DNA of 42,053 bases from a virus (IMGVR_UViG_3300029268_000040:1-42053); one strand, 5' to 3'; counted from the first letter of the stretch, positions 24,805-31,386 are shown. The notes: a model not told the origin generated them from the letters alone. Numbers and translations are program-made.

Positions 24805-24935
24805 GTGTTTAGCGAAGTGCTTTAGGTGCATCAAATCCGTTCTTCTAGAATGGTTGAATCTTTGCACTCTGGCCTTGATAAAGCTAGAAACCTAAAACAC
24901 CTGAGCACTTCGCTAAGCGCACATAAGGAATGCTT
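24805..24935 (+). ncRNA. Structured leader RNA, copy 2, of the replication operon
   Basis: The closing stem is 24809-24821 (TTAGCGAAGTGCT) with 24904-24916, again 13 bp but different in sequence from copy 1: compensatory change. GTGC (24826-24829) pairs with GCAC (24864-24867); CCGTTC and GAATGG form an inner hairpin. Conserved unpaired core: CATCAAATCC and GGTTGAA. AGGTG can alternatively pair with CACCT (24898-24902). TAAGC at the end of the closing stem can pair with GCTTA around the AAGGA site. This arrangement suggests translational switching of the replication gene; no ligand is known. Confidence 0.75.
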
Positions 24936-25289
24936 ATGTCAAGTTTTTTTATGAATGAAGAATGTGTTTTTGTTTCTCCTTCTCTTGCTTCATTAATTGG
25001 TTTAAGTGAAGCTATCCTTTTGCAAAAATTAGAAACTTTGATATCAAATTCAAAAGACAAAGAACAAGCTTGTTATTCAGTCCCAGATTTAGAAAAACAT
25101 CTCCCTTTTTGGTCACGTAATACTATCAAATCATTAATCTATCATCTTCAAAAATCAAAATTTATTTTTGTGGAGAAAAATTTTAATAGAGGAGAAATCG
25201 CAGAATGTTTTTATAAAATTAATTTTGCCGAGCTTGAGAGGATTATAAAAATCTCAAAAATAACGGAAAATGATATTCAAATGATTTGA
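24936..25289 (+). CDS. Winged-helix replication-region protein
   Basis: A 117-residue protein. The ATG at 24936 is chosen over the ATG at 24930 because the AAGGA site is then 6 bases away. VFVSPSLASLIGLSEAILLQKLETLI followed by SVPDLEKHLPFWSRNTIKSLIYHL is the pattern of phage replication-protein N-terminal domains, a winged helix that usually binds origin DNA or a helicase. It lacks a second domain and may act with the initiator downstream. It is translated from the leader-RNA site. Confidence 0.75.
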   Translation: MSSFFMNEECVFVSPSLASLIGLSEAILLQKLETLISNSKDKEQACYSVPDLEKHLPFWSRNTIKSLIYHLQKSKFIFVEKNFNRGEIAECFYKINFAELERIIKISKITENDIQMI

Positions 25290-25339
25290 TAAAGTAAAAA
25301 CTGAATCGAATTTTGAAATTATAATGGAAAGGAAGTGGT

Positions 25340-26194
25340 ATGCTTAAACAGAAAAAGGGAACGTTTTGCAATGTTCCTCTTAAGATGATTGAGGGGTTTC
25401 CTCCTATGCGCCAAACGGTTTTTTCATGGCTTTGTTTTCATGCTGATAAAAAGATGCGATGTTTCCCTTCCATTGAATTACTATGCCAAGAATGTGGCTC
25501 CAAAAGAACTGCGGTTATAGAAGCTATAAAATATTTGGAAGGGGTCGGTTATTTAAAGAAAAAAAGAAGACGAAATGCAAGTACTATTTATCAAATTATT
25601 ATTAAAGATATGGAAATAAAAGTTACAAATTCAGATGATGACAAAAAGTTATCCACAGAAGATTCAGGAAGTCCGTTAAACGGACATCCTGAAGATTTAG
25701 GAAGTCCGTTTAACGGACCCCGGAAGTCCGTTAAACGGACTCTAACTATACTCACTGAACTAAATCCATTAAAAGATACTCACCCCGATTTTTCAAAAAC
25801 GGAAAAATTGGGGTGTCTTTCTCTTTTTGATTTTTTTTGGAAAGCATACCCAGTAAAAAGATCAAAAGAGGCTGCCAATAAGATTTTTAATAAATTAAAA
25901 ATAGATGAAATTTTATTGCAGGAGATTTTAGAATCTATAAAACTTCAAAAAGAGGAAAGAAAAAATTCAAAAGAAAAAAAAGAACTTGTTCCGGCTTGGA
26001 TGAATCCGGGAACATGGCTTAAAAATAAACGTTGGACTGATGAGCGTCCCGAGCCAAAGAAAAAAGATGAGTTTCATACAGCAAGTCCGCCAGTCCCAAA
26101 AACTGCAGAGCGAATTAAAAGCGCCGAGGTTGGCATCAATGCAATGAAAGAAATAATAGGGGGGCTCCCTAATGCAAAATCAAGCAAATGTTGA
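25340..26194 (+). CDS. Replication initiator, lambda O-like
   Basis: A 284-residue protein. Residues about 20-90 form a winged helix (QTVFSWLCFHADKKMRCFPS, RTAVIEAIKYLEGVGYLKKK). A hinge (about 105-135) is encoded by the origin iterons. The C-terminal domain (about 162-240) has LFDFFWKAYPVKRSKEAA and PAWMNPGTWLKNKRWTDE, the usual ending of phage O-like proteins that recruit helicase. No phage helicase or loader gene is visible, so host proteins are probably used. GGAAGTGGT precedes the ATG. Confidence 0.85.
   Translation: MLKQKKGTFCNVPLKMIEGFPPMRQTVFSWLCFHADKKMRCFPSIELLCQECGSKRTAVIEAIKYLEGVGYLKKKRRRNASTIYQIIIKDMEIKVTNSDDDKKLSTEDSGSPLNGHPEDLGSPFNGPRKSVKRTLTILTELNPLKDTHPDFSKTEKLGCLSLFDFFWKAYPVKRSKEAANKIFNKLKIDEILLQEILESIKLQKEERKNSKEKKELVPAWMNPGTWLKNKRWTDERPEPKKKDEFHTASPPVPKTAERIKSAEVGINAMKEIIGGLPNAKSSKC
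25649..25740. other. Predicted replication origin inside the initiator gene
   Basis: A perfect DnaA box TTATCCACA lies at 25649-25657. Three 15-bp palindromic iterons follow: 25671-25685 and 25726-25740 (GTCCGTTAAACGGAC) and 25704-25718 (GTCCGTTTAACGGAC). Start-to-start distances are 33 and 22 bp, multiples of 11, so all lie on one face of the helix. Each is preceded by GGAA or GAA. An AT-rich run follows to about 25860. This is the lambda ori layout. Confidence 0.85.
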
Positions 26195-26345
26195 GCAAGA
26201 AGGAAAAGAAGGTGAGGCAATACCGAGCCCATCGACTTCGAGGCCACTTAGCGAGATTGCCGAATATCACATCAGTGAATTAAAAAAACTTACCCACCCC
26301 ACCCGGAGGAATATGCTTGAAACTAAAACCCATGAAGAAACCTAA
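26172..26345 (+). CDS. Small hypothetical ORF overlapping the initiator end
   Basis: A 57-residue ORF starting inside the initiator's last 23 bases, with GGGG upstream. It is rich in Glu, Ser and Thr (EGEAIPSPSTSRPLSE) and has no known domain. It overlaps the next small gene by 29 bases. Coding is possible but supported only by spacing. Confidence 0.4.
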   Translation: MQNQANVEQEGKEGEAIPSPSTSRPLSEIAEYHISELKKLTHPTRRNMLETKTHEET

Positions 26346-26499
26346 CATTGTTGAAAAAGTTAAAAAAGAAACACGATATCCAGAAAAACCAGAGTATTAT
26401 ATCTACTTGGCCAGGAAGCATGGCAAAGAAACGGCCAAGTTTTTGTACGAACTGTATCTTAACCTAGGGAATGTCGATAATGAGTTTAAAGGCGAATAG
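26317..26499 (+). CDS. Small basic hypothetical protein
   Basis: A 60-residue protein starting at TTG 26317, with GGAGG 7 bases upstream; the ATG at 26332 is the alternative. The first half is Lys-rich; YYIYLARKHGKETAKFLYELYLNLG is probably helical. It overlaps the RusA start, so the two are probably co-translated. Confidence 0.65.
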   Translation: MKLKPMKKPNIVEKVKKETRYPEKPEYYIYLARKHGKETAKFLYELYLNLGNVDNEFKGE

Positions 26500-26998
26500 A
26501 CGCTTCCTGGGGAACTTTATAAATTTGGAAGGGGGTAGTGACCCCAAGGTGGAGATCATGCCTCCTGAGGGGCTTAAAGAGCCTTTAATCATGTTTTCCT
26601 CATTCCCTCCTAGCTCAAACGCCCTATACCCAGCAAGCGGGGGTCATAGGCATCTTTCAAAAAAGGCTGCCAAATACAAGACTGATGTTCAATGGCAGTT
26701 CAAGAGGAGATTCCCAAAATTCGAGATGGTGCCAAAGGGTGTGCCATTCAGCAAATTGTTTGCAATCCTAGATTTATACCCGCCTGATAATCGGGAAAGG
26801 GATGTGGACAATTTCAGCAAACTTTTGATCGATTCCTTCATTGGGCTGATTTATGAGGATGATAGCCAAGTTAAAAAATTGCTGATTGAAATGCACGAAG
26901 TCGAAGCACCGGGATCAGCGATAATTACATTCGGCTTGCTTGATGATTTTCAACAATACCTCGAAAAAGCCAAAGATATTACTGAAGTTCAACTTTAG
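26480..26998 (+). CDS. rusA: RusA-family Holliday junction resolvase
   Basis: A 172-residue protein. The ATG at 26480 has AGGGA about 9 bases upstream; ATG 26471 is the alternative. The RusA signature is clear: FPPSSNALYP near residue 40, and RERDVDNFSKLLIDSFIGLIYEDDSQV, with the acidic residues that bind magnesium. It cuts four-way junctions and other branched DNA, resolving recombination or replication intermediates before packaging. It is the last gene of the replication operon. The N-terminal 30 residues are an extension of unknown use. Confidence 0.92.
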   Translation: MSLKANRRFLGNFINLEGGSDPKVEIMPPEGLKEPLIMFSSFPPSSNALYPASGGHRHLSKKAAKYKTDVQWQFKRRFPKFEMVPKGVPFSKLFAILDLYPPDNRERDVDNFSKLLIDSFIGLIYEDDSQVKKLLIEMHEVEAPGSAIITFGLLDDFQQYLEKAKDITEVQL

Positions 26999-27326
26999 CT
27001 GGTGACAAAGTAGGGTTTTTTGAGTAAAATTCAAAAACAGATTAAGAATATGGTCCTAGAATCGATTTAAAGCCAATCCTATGGGTGTACAAGCGACGAT
27101 CTGTTCTCTGGCATACGTTCGGCACCCCCGACCCATTAAAAGGCTCCTGAGCGAAATACAGGCGATATTTCGAAAAGATCAAGAACATTATTTTTGTTAT
27201 GCTAGTTAAGTAATCCGCACCTGAATTTGTATGGATGGCAGGGAGCCATTCAAGCACGGATTATATTTGGAAGCTGGGAGCTCCCCCTTGTAATATCTAG
27301 ATATAATCGCTTATATCAAGCTCCCA
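26999..27326. other. Gene-free region with strong inverted repeats
   Basis: No supported gene. TAATCCG (27211-27217) pairs with CGGATTA (27257-27263), enclosing an 8-bp hairpin: TGGATGGC, loop AGGGA, GCCATTCA (27232-27252). TGGGAGCT (27275-27282) pairs with AGCTCCCA (27319-27326). A T-run (27344-27350) follows inside the opposing gene. This could hold a small RNA and the end of the replication transcript. Confidence 0.5.
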
Positions 27327-27503
27327 TCACATTGATCTATATTGTTTTTTTCGGTAGGCCATGGTGCATGATGCATATTTTTTTTCGTTCCTTCTTCGCA
27401 CAATATTCCGGTACGTCTTTCCAATTAATGCAACCATTCCAGAAAGTAAAATAAAAAAACCTATTGCCAACCAGATCACAATTATGTATAAATTATCTTG
27501 CAT
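27327..27503 (-). CDS. Small single-TM protein
   Basis: A 58-residue protein with GGAG 7 bases before the ATG at 27503. One transmembrane helix (NLYIIVIWLAIGFFILLSGMVALI) is followed by a very basic tail (RNIVRRRNEKKYA). No homologue is recognised. It is the last leftward gene of the 29.5-kb operon, 82 bases after the HTH gene. Confidence 0.65.
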   Translation of the reverse strand: MQDNLYIIVIWLAIGFFILLSGMVALIGKTYRNIVRRRNEKKYASCTMAYRKKQYRSM

Positions 27504-27585
27504 TTTATATCTCCGTGGTACAAATTGCATTGAGGAAATAGAGGGTGATCATTAGCCGAGGGGGCTCATGGTTATCCTCACTTAT

Positions 27586-27864
27586 TTACGAATGTTTTTT
27601 AACTATTTGACAAACTCGTGTGCTGGAAATCTTGAATTTATCCCCAATTTCTTTATTGGTAAGCCCTTGTCTATGCAGAGCAACAACCCTTTGATTTCTA
27701 CCTGTTTTCATTAATATCAAGTCCCCTTTCTTCGCCTTGACTTTCTTCGCTGTAACTTTATTTGTACATCTTTCCCTTGTCTCTTCTTTGTTTTTTAACG
27801 CAAAAATGCACATATCTATTGCAAATAATAAATTCTTTAAAGATGCCTCTATTGGATCCGCCAT
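27586..27864 (-). CDS. HTH DNA-binding protein (sigma-70 region 4-like helix)
   Basis: A 92-residue protein with GAGG before the ATG. The last 35 residues are a clear HTH: VVALHRQGLTNKEIGDKFKISSTRVCQIV. The middle is basic (KVTAKKVKAKKG). It resembles resolvase or sigma-type HTH regulators. It is one of two small HTH proteins encoded in this leftward operon. Confidence 0.75.
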   Translation of the reverse strand: MADPIEASLKNLLFAIDMCIFALKNKEETRERCTNKVTAKKVKAKKGDLILMKTGRNQRVVALHRQGLTNKEIGDKFKISSTRVCQIVKKHS

Positions 27865-28000
27865 TTTAATACCTCATTTTAGTTTATAAAATGCCAGCTT
27901 TGCCAGCAAAAAGTTGCCGACTCTCTCCACTCGGCCGGCACGAGTCAGGAAACAACGGAGTAACAACGTTTGTTTGTTGTTTCTTCCCTGGTTGTTGTGT

Positions 28001-28279
28001 TTAATCTGCGTTCGCTAGCTTAACCCTGGCAATTCGCTTGGTTGCAACTAGCGCATTAATCCTTCTGTTTTCATTTCTGCAAATTTCTGATAGGCGTTGC
28101 GTACTCAATCCAAAGGCTTCGGCTAAGTCAATCTGCTTTGCTCCTAGCTTTATCTTCTTGATTATATTAGCATTTCTTATGGATATGTATTTTCTCTTCT
28201 GTGCCCATGTCATATTGCTAATGTCTTTTGTTGTTTTAATACACCTTTTTACATCTGTGATAATTATATCTTTAAACAT
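28001..28279 (-). CDS. HTH DNA-binding protein
   Basis: A 92-residue basic protein with a strong AAGGAGG site. The HTH reads NIIKKIKLGAKQIDLAEAFGLSTQRLSEICR (about 40-70). Directly upstream are two perfect TGTTCAAATGAACA palindromes 21 bp apart, so it may regulate its own gene. It is a different family branch from the XRE repressor at 23.7 kb, whose operators differ. Confidence 0.75.
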   Translation of the reverse strand: MFKDIIITDVKRCIKTTKDISNMTWAQKRKYISIRNANIIKKIKLGAKQIDLAEAFGLSTQRLSEICRNENRRINALVATKRIARVKLANAD

Positions 28280-28296
28280 TTAATCCTCCTTTATCT

Positions 28297-28331
28297 TGTT
28301 CAAATGAACAGTCTTCTTGTTCAAATGAACA
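28297..28331. promoter_or_regulatory. Two tandem palindromic operators TGTTCAAATGAACA
   Basis: Perfect 6-2-6 palindromes lie at 28297-28310 and 28318-28331, within an 18-base direct repeat. They are 21 bp apart (two helical turns). They lie 18 and 39 bases before the start codon of the leftward HTH gene, whose product is the obvious candidate ligand. Confidence 0.8.
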
Positions 28332-28383
28332 GTCCCTGGCATATGCTTCTAGTTTTTCATTTTGTCCCACGCCTAATCATGAA

Positions 28384-28638
28384 TCAGTCAACAAAAGAAT
28401 TATGGCAGTGCGGACAACTTGTTACCGATTTCGGATATGCACTTAAATCCTTACCGCAGCTATAACAACTGCTGGGTTTAAAATTGAACTCGTAGTTCTT
28501 TTCATTTACATAGTCGGCATACCATTTCCTTTCTTCTTCAGTCATCGGTTGACCCATTACCTTGCGAGATTGTAGCTGCATGAAATGCTGCTCTCGCCAT
28601 TGTTCGTGTGCTTCATCCATCATTGCGATTAGGTTCAT
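28384..28638 (-). CDS. Small zinc-ribbon protein
   Basis: An 84-residue protein with GGAG 9 bases before the ATG. A helical N-terminal half (DEAHEQWREQHFMQLQ, MTEEERKWYADYV) is followed by a zinc ribbon CYSCGKDL...SCPHCHN. It is likely a regulator or adaptor. Its ATG overlaps the stop of the 42-residue membrane peptide gene upstream (ATGA). Confidence 0.75.
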   Translation of the reverse strand: MNLIAMMDEAHEQWREQHFMQLQSRKVMGQPMTEEERKWYADYVNEKNYEFNFKPSSCYSCGKDLSAYPKSVTSCPHCHNSFVD

Positions 28639-28763
28639 AGTTTACTTTCTCCGCTTTTTTTAATATCTTCAAATATGTTGTTTTTTAATTTCCACCATGC
28701 CTGAATTTTCATTCCAGCAAAAACAATAAAAACGATAATGCTTAGTAATAAAATAATTTTCAT
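28635..28763 (-). CDS. 42-residue membrane peptide
   Basis: A strong AAGGAGG site precedes the ATG by 7 bases. One N-terminal hydrophobic helix (KIILLLSIIVFIVFAGM) is followed by a basic and polar tail. The stop overlaps the start of the zinc-ribbon gene by 4 bases, which argues for real coupled translation. Function unknown. Confidence 0.7.
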   Translation of the reverse strand: MKIILLLSIIVFIVFAGMKIQAWWKLKNNIFEDIKKSGESKL

Positions 28764-28764
28764 T

Positions 28765-28977
28765 TTATAGCCTCCTTGATAAAACAATGTCGGTTAAATT
28801 TTCTTTAGCATCAAAGGCCAAGGTGATCCCATTTATTATTAAAGAGAATTTGCTTGACAAATAATCTAACTTGTTTTTCATGAAAATCTCTTTTATTACC
28901 TCGTAATCAGTCCTGCCCTCTTTCGGAATCGCCGCTATCTTCTGCTGATATGCTCGTAACTTCGTCTCTTCTTCCAT
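28765..28977 (-). CDS. Small hypothetical protein
   Basis: A 70-residue protein with GAGGAGATAGGAG before the ATG. The second half looks like a small alpha-beta unit (KFSLIINGITLAFDAKENLTDIVL). No domain is recognised. It overlaps the upstream gene by 71 bases in another frame. Confidence 0.65.
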   Translation of the reverse strand: MEEETKLRAYQQKIAAIPKEGRTDYEVIKEIFMKNKLDYLSSKFSLIINGITLAFDAKENLTDIVLSRRL

Positions 28978-29095
28978 CTCCTATCTCCTCGTGAGTTTTT
29001 AATTTTAGTTCCGATGCCAAGTGTTGCCGTTTCTCAACATGCTTCAATATCTTTCTAATTTCCATGATCGTATTTTCTGCTATCTGAGATCGCAT
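28907..29095 (-). CDS. Small charged hypothetical protein
   Basis: A 62-residue hydrophilic protein (EIRKILKHVEKRQHLASELK, probably helical; acidic end). Its start overlaps the stop of the 22-codon membrane peptide (ATTAATG). Its end overlaps the next gene by 71 bases, which is unusual, so either this gene is shorter or the region is compact overlapping coding. Confidence 0.5.
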   Translation of the reverse strand: MRSQIAENTIMEIRKILKHVEKRQHLASELKLKTHEEIGDGRRDEVTSISAEDSGDSERGQD

Positions 29096-29163
29096 TAATC
29101 ACTCGCCATTAAAAAACAAAAAGAAATCCAAATAACCACAAGCCAAAATAATGGAATGTACAT
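29095..29163 (-). CDS. 22-residue hydrophobic peptide
   Basis: MYIPLFWLVVIWISFCFLMA is one membrane-spanning stretch. GGGGG lies 7 bases before the ATG, and the stop overlaps the next start (TAATG). The position in a run of coupled small genes supports it, but it is too short for certainty. Confidence 0.45.
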   Translation of the reverse strand: MYIPLFWLVVIWISFCFLMASD

Positions 29164-29166
29164 AAA

Positions 29167-29394
29167 TTAACCCCCGTTCCTTCGTGAGAACTCTTCTCTC
29201 TCTAAAGTGTTGGCTATTCGCCCTAATGCTTCCATTTGTCGTTGTGCAATTAGCGCGTCATTCAGTGCGTTAACTCTATCTTGCTGTGCCTGCGCCTGTG
29301 CTTCATAGCTATTGGCAATGTCTAGGGGACTCTCTGAAGATAGCGCAATGCTAGAAATACACAGCAAAAGTAATACTGTTGTTAGCTTTTTCAT
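29167..29394 (-). CDS. Small secreted coiled-coil protein
   Basis: A 75-residue protein. A signal peptide (MKKLTTVLLLLCISSIALSS) with a plausible cleavage after ALS-S precedes about 55 periplasmic residues of coiled coil (YEAQAQAQQDRVNALNDALIAQ). AGGAAAC precedes the ATG. It is the first gene behind the repressed leftward promoter, so it may alter the cell envelope early in infection or in the lysogen-like state; this is inference. Confidence 0.7.
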   Translation of the reverse strand: MKKLTTVLLLLCISSIALSSESPLDIANSYEAQAQAQQDRVNALNDALIAQRQMEALGRIANTLEREEFSRRNGG

Positions 29395-29520
29395 GATTTA
29401 GTTTCCTGTTTAAATTAAATTTCTGATTAAGTGTACTAGCTGCGCGATTGTTATATTCCTAAAATGTGCCCTTCTTTTATAACAACCTTTATAATTATTG
29501 TTATCACAGCTAGTAATGAG

Positions 29521-29549
29521 AGAATATAACAGTTGTTATAATATGTCAA
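29521..29549 (-). promoter_or_regulatory. Second leftward promoter with the repressor operator
   Basis: On the minus strand: TTGACA (29544-29549), 17-bp spacer, TATTCT (29521-29526). ATAACAGTTGTTAT (29526-29539) fills the spacer, the same palindrome as at 23555 and 23588. It would place the small-gene operon under the XRE repressor. Half-sites also occur at 29479 and 29499. Confidence 0.8.
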
Positions 29550-30051
29550 GCACCCCACCGATTTATTTTTTATCCCATCTTCCTTCATCTTCCCTTCTTT
29601 AAAATGCCCTAAAAGTCTTTCTGACTTATTGGCACTAGCAAAACGGAAATTTCCGCTTTTCCCAACGGGAAAGACATTCGATAGTCTCGGAACAGTCTTT
29701 GAGTCTTTGAACAATAACTAATAACGGCTATCTGTTATCTCATCTGAAGGAAATTGATTCCCCTTAATGGACTATTTTAGAGCTTTCCCGTCCTGCTCTG
29801 CTAATTTTTTAGATACTAAGCAAGTTGTTAATGCTTAAAATAAATTTTTCTGTTCTGTCAATTTGGTAAGATTCAAATATTGATAAATGAAGGAAATTGC
29901 TAATTTTGTGTAATATAGTATAAAATATAGAGCTATACATCAGGGGTAAAATGAGGGCAAATGGGGCGCCCTAAGAGTGTTTGAATAGTTAGAGTTTTGG
30001 TTTGAGCTTAATCCAATAAACACACAATAATTCATGCAGGAGTCGCGCGAA
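29550..30051. other. Gene-free divergent region before the terminase genes
   Basis: No supported gene in about 500 bp. It holds a hairpin TTTCCC-AAC-GGGAAA (about 29656-29670), spaced repressor-like half-sites (ATAAC and TGTTAT, 29721-29738), the predicted late promoter at 29897, and an AGGGC/GCCCT hairpin near 29953-29971. Confidence 0.5.
29897..29924 (+). promoter_or_regulatory. Candidate late promoter before the terminase genes
   Basis: TTGCTA (29897-29902), 16-bp spacer, TATAAA (29919-29924). It lies about 120 bases before the small terminase start codon and is the first rightward promoter of the late region. Confidence 0.5.
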
Positions 30052-30555
30052 ATGACGGTCGGAGATATCTTTACAGAAGAAGAAAAAGAGCTTGTTTTAA
30101 AGGTTCTGGATGAGTCATATAGTGATGTTGATAAGTGGCCTTCTATGGAAGATGCAAGTAGAGAGGCGGCAAAACAGGCTGTGGGCAAAAATGTATCTTA
30201 TTGGACTGTGCGCTATAAGTGGATAAAAACCAGCGAAGAATGCGCAGAGCTCTTTAGTAGAGCATTGTTACATAGAGCTGAGCATTATATGAAAAAATGT
30301 CATCAGACTATAGAGAACATTGAGGAATTCTGGGAAGCCCCAGTTTTAGATTCTAAAGCAGAAATCAGATTGCTTACTAAAGAACGTATGACTGCGGTTA
30401 ATCGCGCCAGGCTGAAGTTAGAACATTATGCTTTCCGGGCGGCGTGCTACGCTCCAGACTTGTACGGTGATTATAGGCATGAAATTAAAAAGATCGAAGA
30501 GAACATCAAAGCAATGAACTCTAAAATCGATGCTATCATAAGCAACAAGGTATAA
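30052..30555 (+). CDS. terS: Terminase small subunit
   Basis: A 167-residue protein starting at ATG 30052, with GGAG about 11 bases upstream; ATG 30034 is the alternative. Small-terminase features: an N-terminal HTH-like half, then ECAELFSRALLHRAEHYM, and VNRARLKLEHYAFRAACYAPDLYGD, a pattern shared by many podophage and siphophage small subunits. It should recognise the pac or cos site and start packaging. It lies about 1.7 kb before the large subunit, separated by seven small genes. Confidence 0.85.
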   Translation: MTVGDIFTEEEKELVLKVLDESYSDVDKWPSMEDASREAAKQAVGKNVSYWTVRYKWIKTSEECAELFSRALLHRAEHYMKKCHQTIENIEEFWEAPVLDSKAEIRLLTKERMTAVNRARLKLEHYAFRAACYAPDLYGDYRHEIKKIEENIKAMNSKIDAIISNKV

Positions 30556-30627
30556 TATCGGCTTGCATTTTGCTCACGTGAGCTAGCCCCAACAACAACG
30601 TATAACATAGATTCGGAGAAATATTTT

Positions 30628-30822
30628 ATGCTAAAACTACGACACGCTGATGTAAGCGATGACAAATTCGATGCTCGCCAACTCAAGATGGGCATAAAAT
30701 CTGAGATGGAGCATACTAATAATCCCAAGGTAGCTAAGGGTATAGCTAAAGCGCATTTGTTGGAAATTCCCGATTACTATACAAGACTTAAAGAAATGGA
30801 AGCGGAAGCAAAAAGCAAGTAA
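30628..30822 (+). CDS. DUF5661-like small protein
   Basis: A 64-residue protein with GGAG upstream. The pattern QLKMGIKSEMEHTNNPKVAK, then GIAKAHLLEIPDYYTRLKEME matches the DUF5661 type found in many phage genomes (GI..E.EHT.DP..A..IA..HL.E.PDYYT.L). Function unknown. Confidence 0.8.
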   Translation: MLKLRHADVSDDKFDARQLKMGIKSEMEHTNNPKVAKGIAKAHLLEIPDYYTRLKEMEAEAKSK

Positions 30823-30865
30823 GATAACAATGCTTAAATAACTTTAACAATCAAAAGGGCTTTAT

Positions 30866-31036
30866 ATGAACTTGGCAGAATTAAATAACTGCAAATTTGT
30901 TATCAAGGCGTACAATCCAGATGATGGTGAATTTCTAGGTAAGTACGTTGTCAGCGTTGATGAAATAGTTGGCGCTTATGATTCTGACGATAATGAAATA
31001 GTGATCACTGGTGATGTTAGCGGTGATCAACCATAA
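30866..31036 (+). CDS. Small acidic hypothetical protein
   Basis: A 56-residue ORF with AAGGG upstream. It is strongly acidic (YDSDDNE, GDVSGDQ) and probably beta-rich. No homologue is recognised. It lies in the small-gene run between the terminase subunits. Confidence 0.55.
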   Translation: MNLAELNNCKFVIKAYNPDDGEFLGKYVVSVDEIVGAYDSDDNEIVITGDVSGDQP

Positions 31037-31085
31037 GTTTATAAATAAAACAAGAAGTGAATCAAGAAAATAGGAGTAATAACCA

Positions 31086-31250
31086 ATGGCTAAATGTTAC
31101 AACAATAGCAAGCGCAGACATGGGGCATCTAATCCAACACCTACTACGCATAAAATTCCAAAAGAAATTCCACGTACTTTAGATGGTTTAAATGCAATCG
31201 ATAATTTACAAATTGTTAAAGGCACGGGAACAGCAACTAACAAGAAGTAA
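31086..31250 (+). CDS. Small basic hypothetical protein
   Basis: A 54-residue ORF with TAGGAG 9 bases before the ATG. It is basic and polar (KCYNNSKRRHG, PTTHKIPKE). No known domain. Support is the RBS and its fit in the gene run. Confidence 0.55.
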   Translation: MAKCYNNSKRRHGASNPTPTTHKIPKEIPRTLDGLNAIDNLQIVKGTGTATNKK

Positions 31251-31272
31251 CGATTATGGGGAGTGCTACGAC

Positions 31273-31386
31273 ATGATGCTTAAAACCAATCATGTACGTG
31301 CTAACGAGGTACTTGCCACCAGGGGTTTAACCTTGCAGATGGCAAGGCTCCCCACCTATAGGTTTAGGATACAATCCAGAGACTAA
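31273..31386 (+). CDS. Very small hypothetical ORF
   Basis: A 37-residue ORF beginning MMLKTNHVRANEV, with GGGGAG 9 bases upstream. A longer upstream in-frame start (31192) overlaps the previous gene. No homology recognised; weak call. Confidence 0.35.
   Translation: MMLKTNHVRANEVLATRGLTLQMARLPTYRFRIQSRD

Noticed and set aside
27042-27257. 71-codon minus-strand ORF after rusA
   Set aside because: No RBS or domain; it overlaps inverted repeats in a region that looks non-coding.
29451-29714. 87-codon minus-strand ORF (TTG start)
   Set aside because: It contains the promoter and operator at 29521-29549, has no ribosome site, and has no ATG start.
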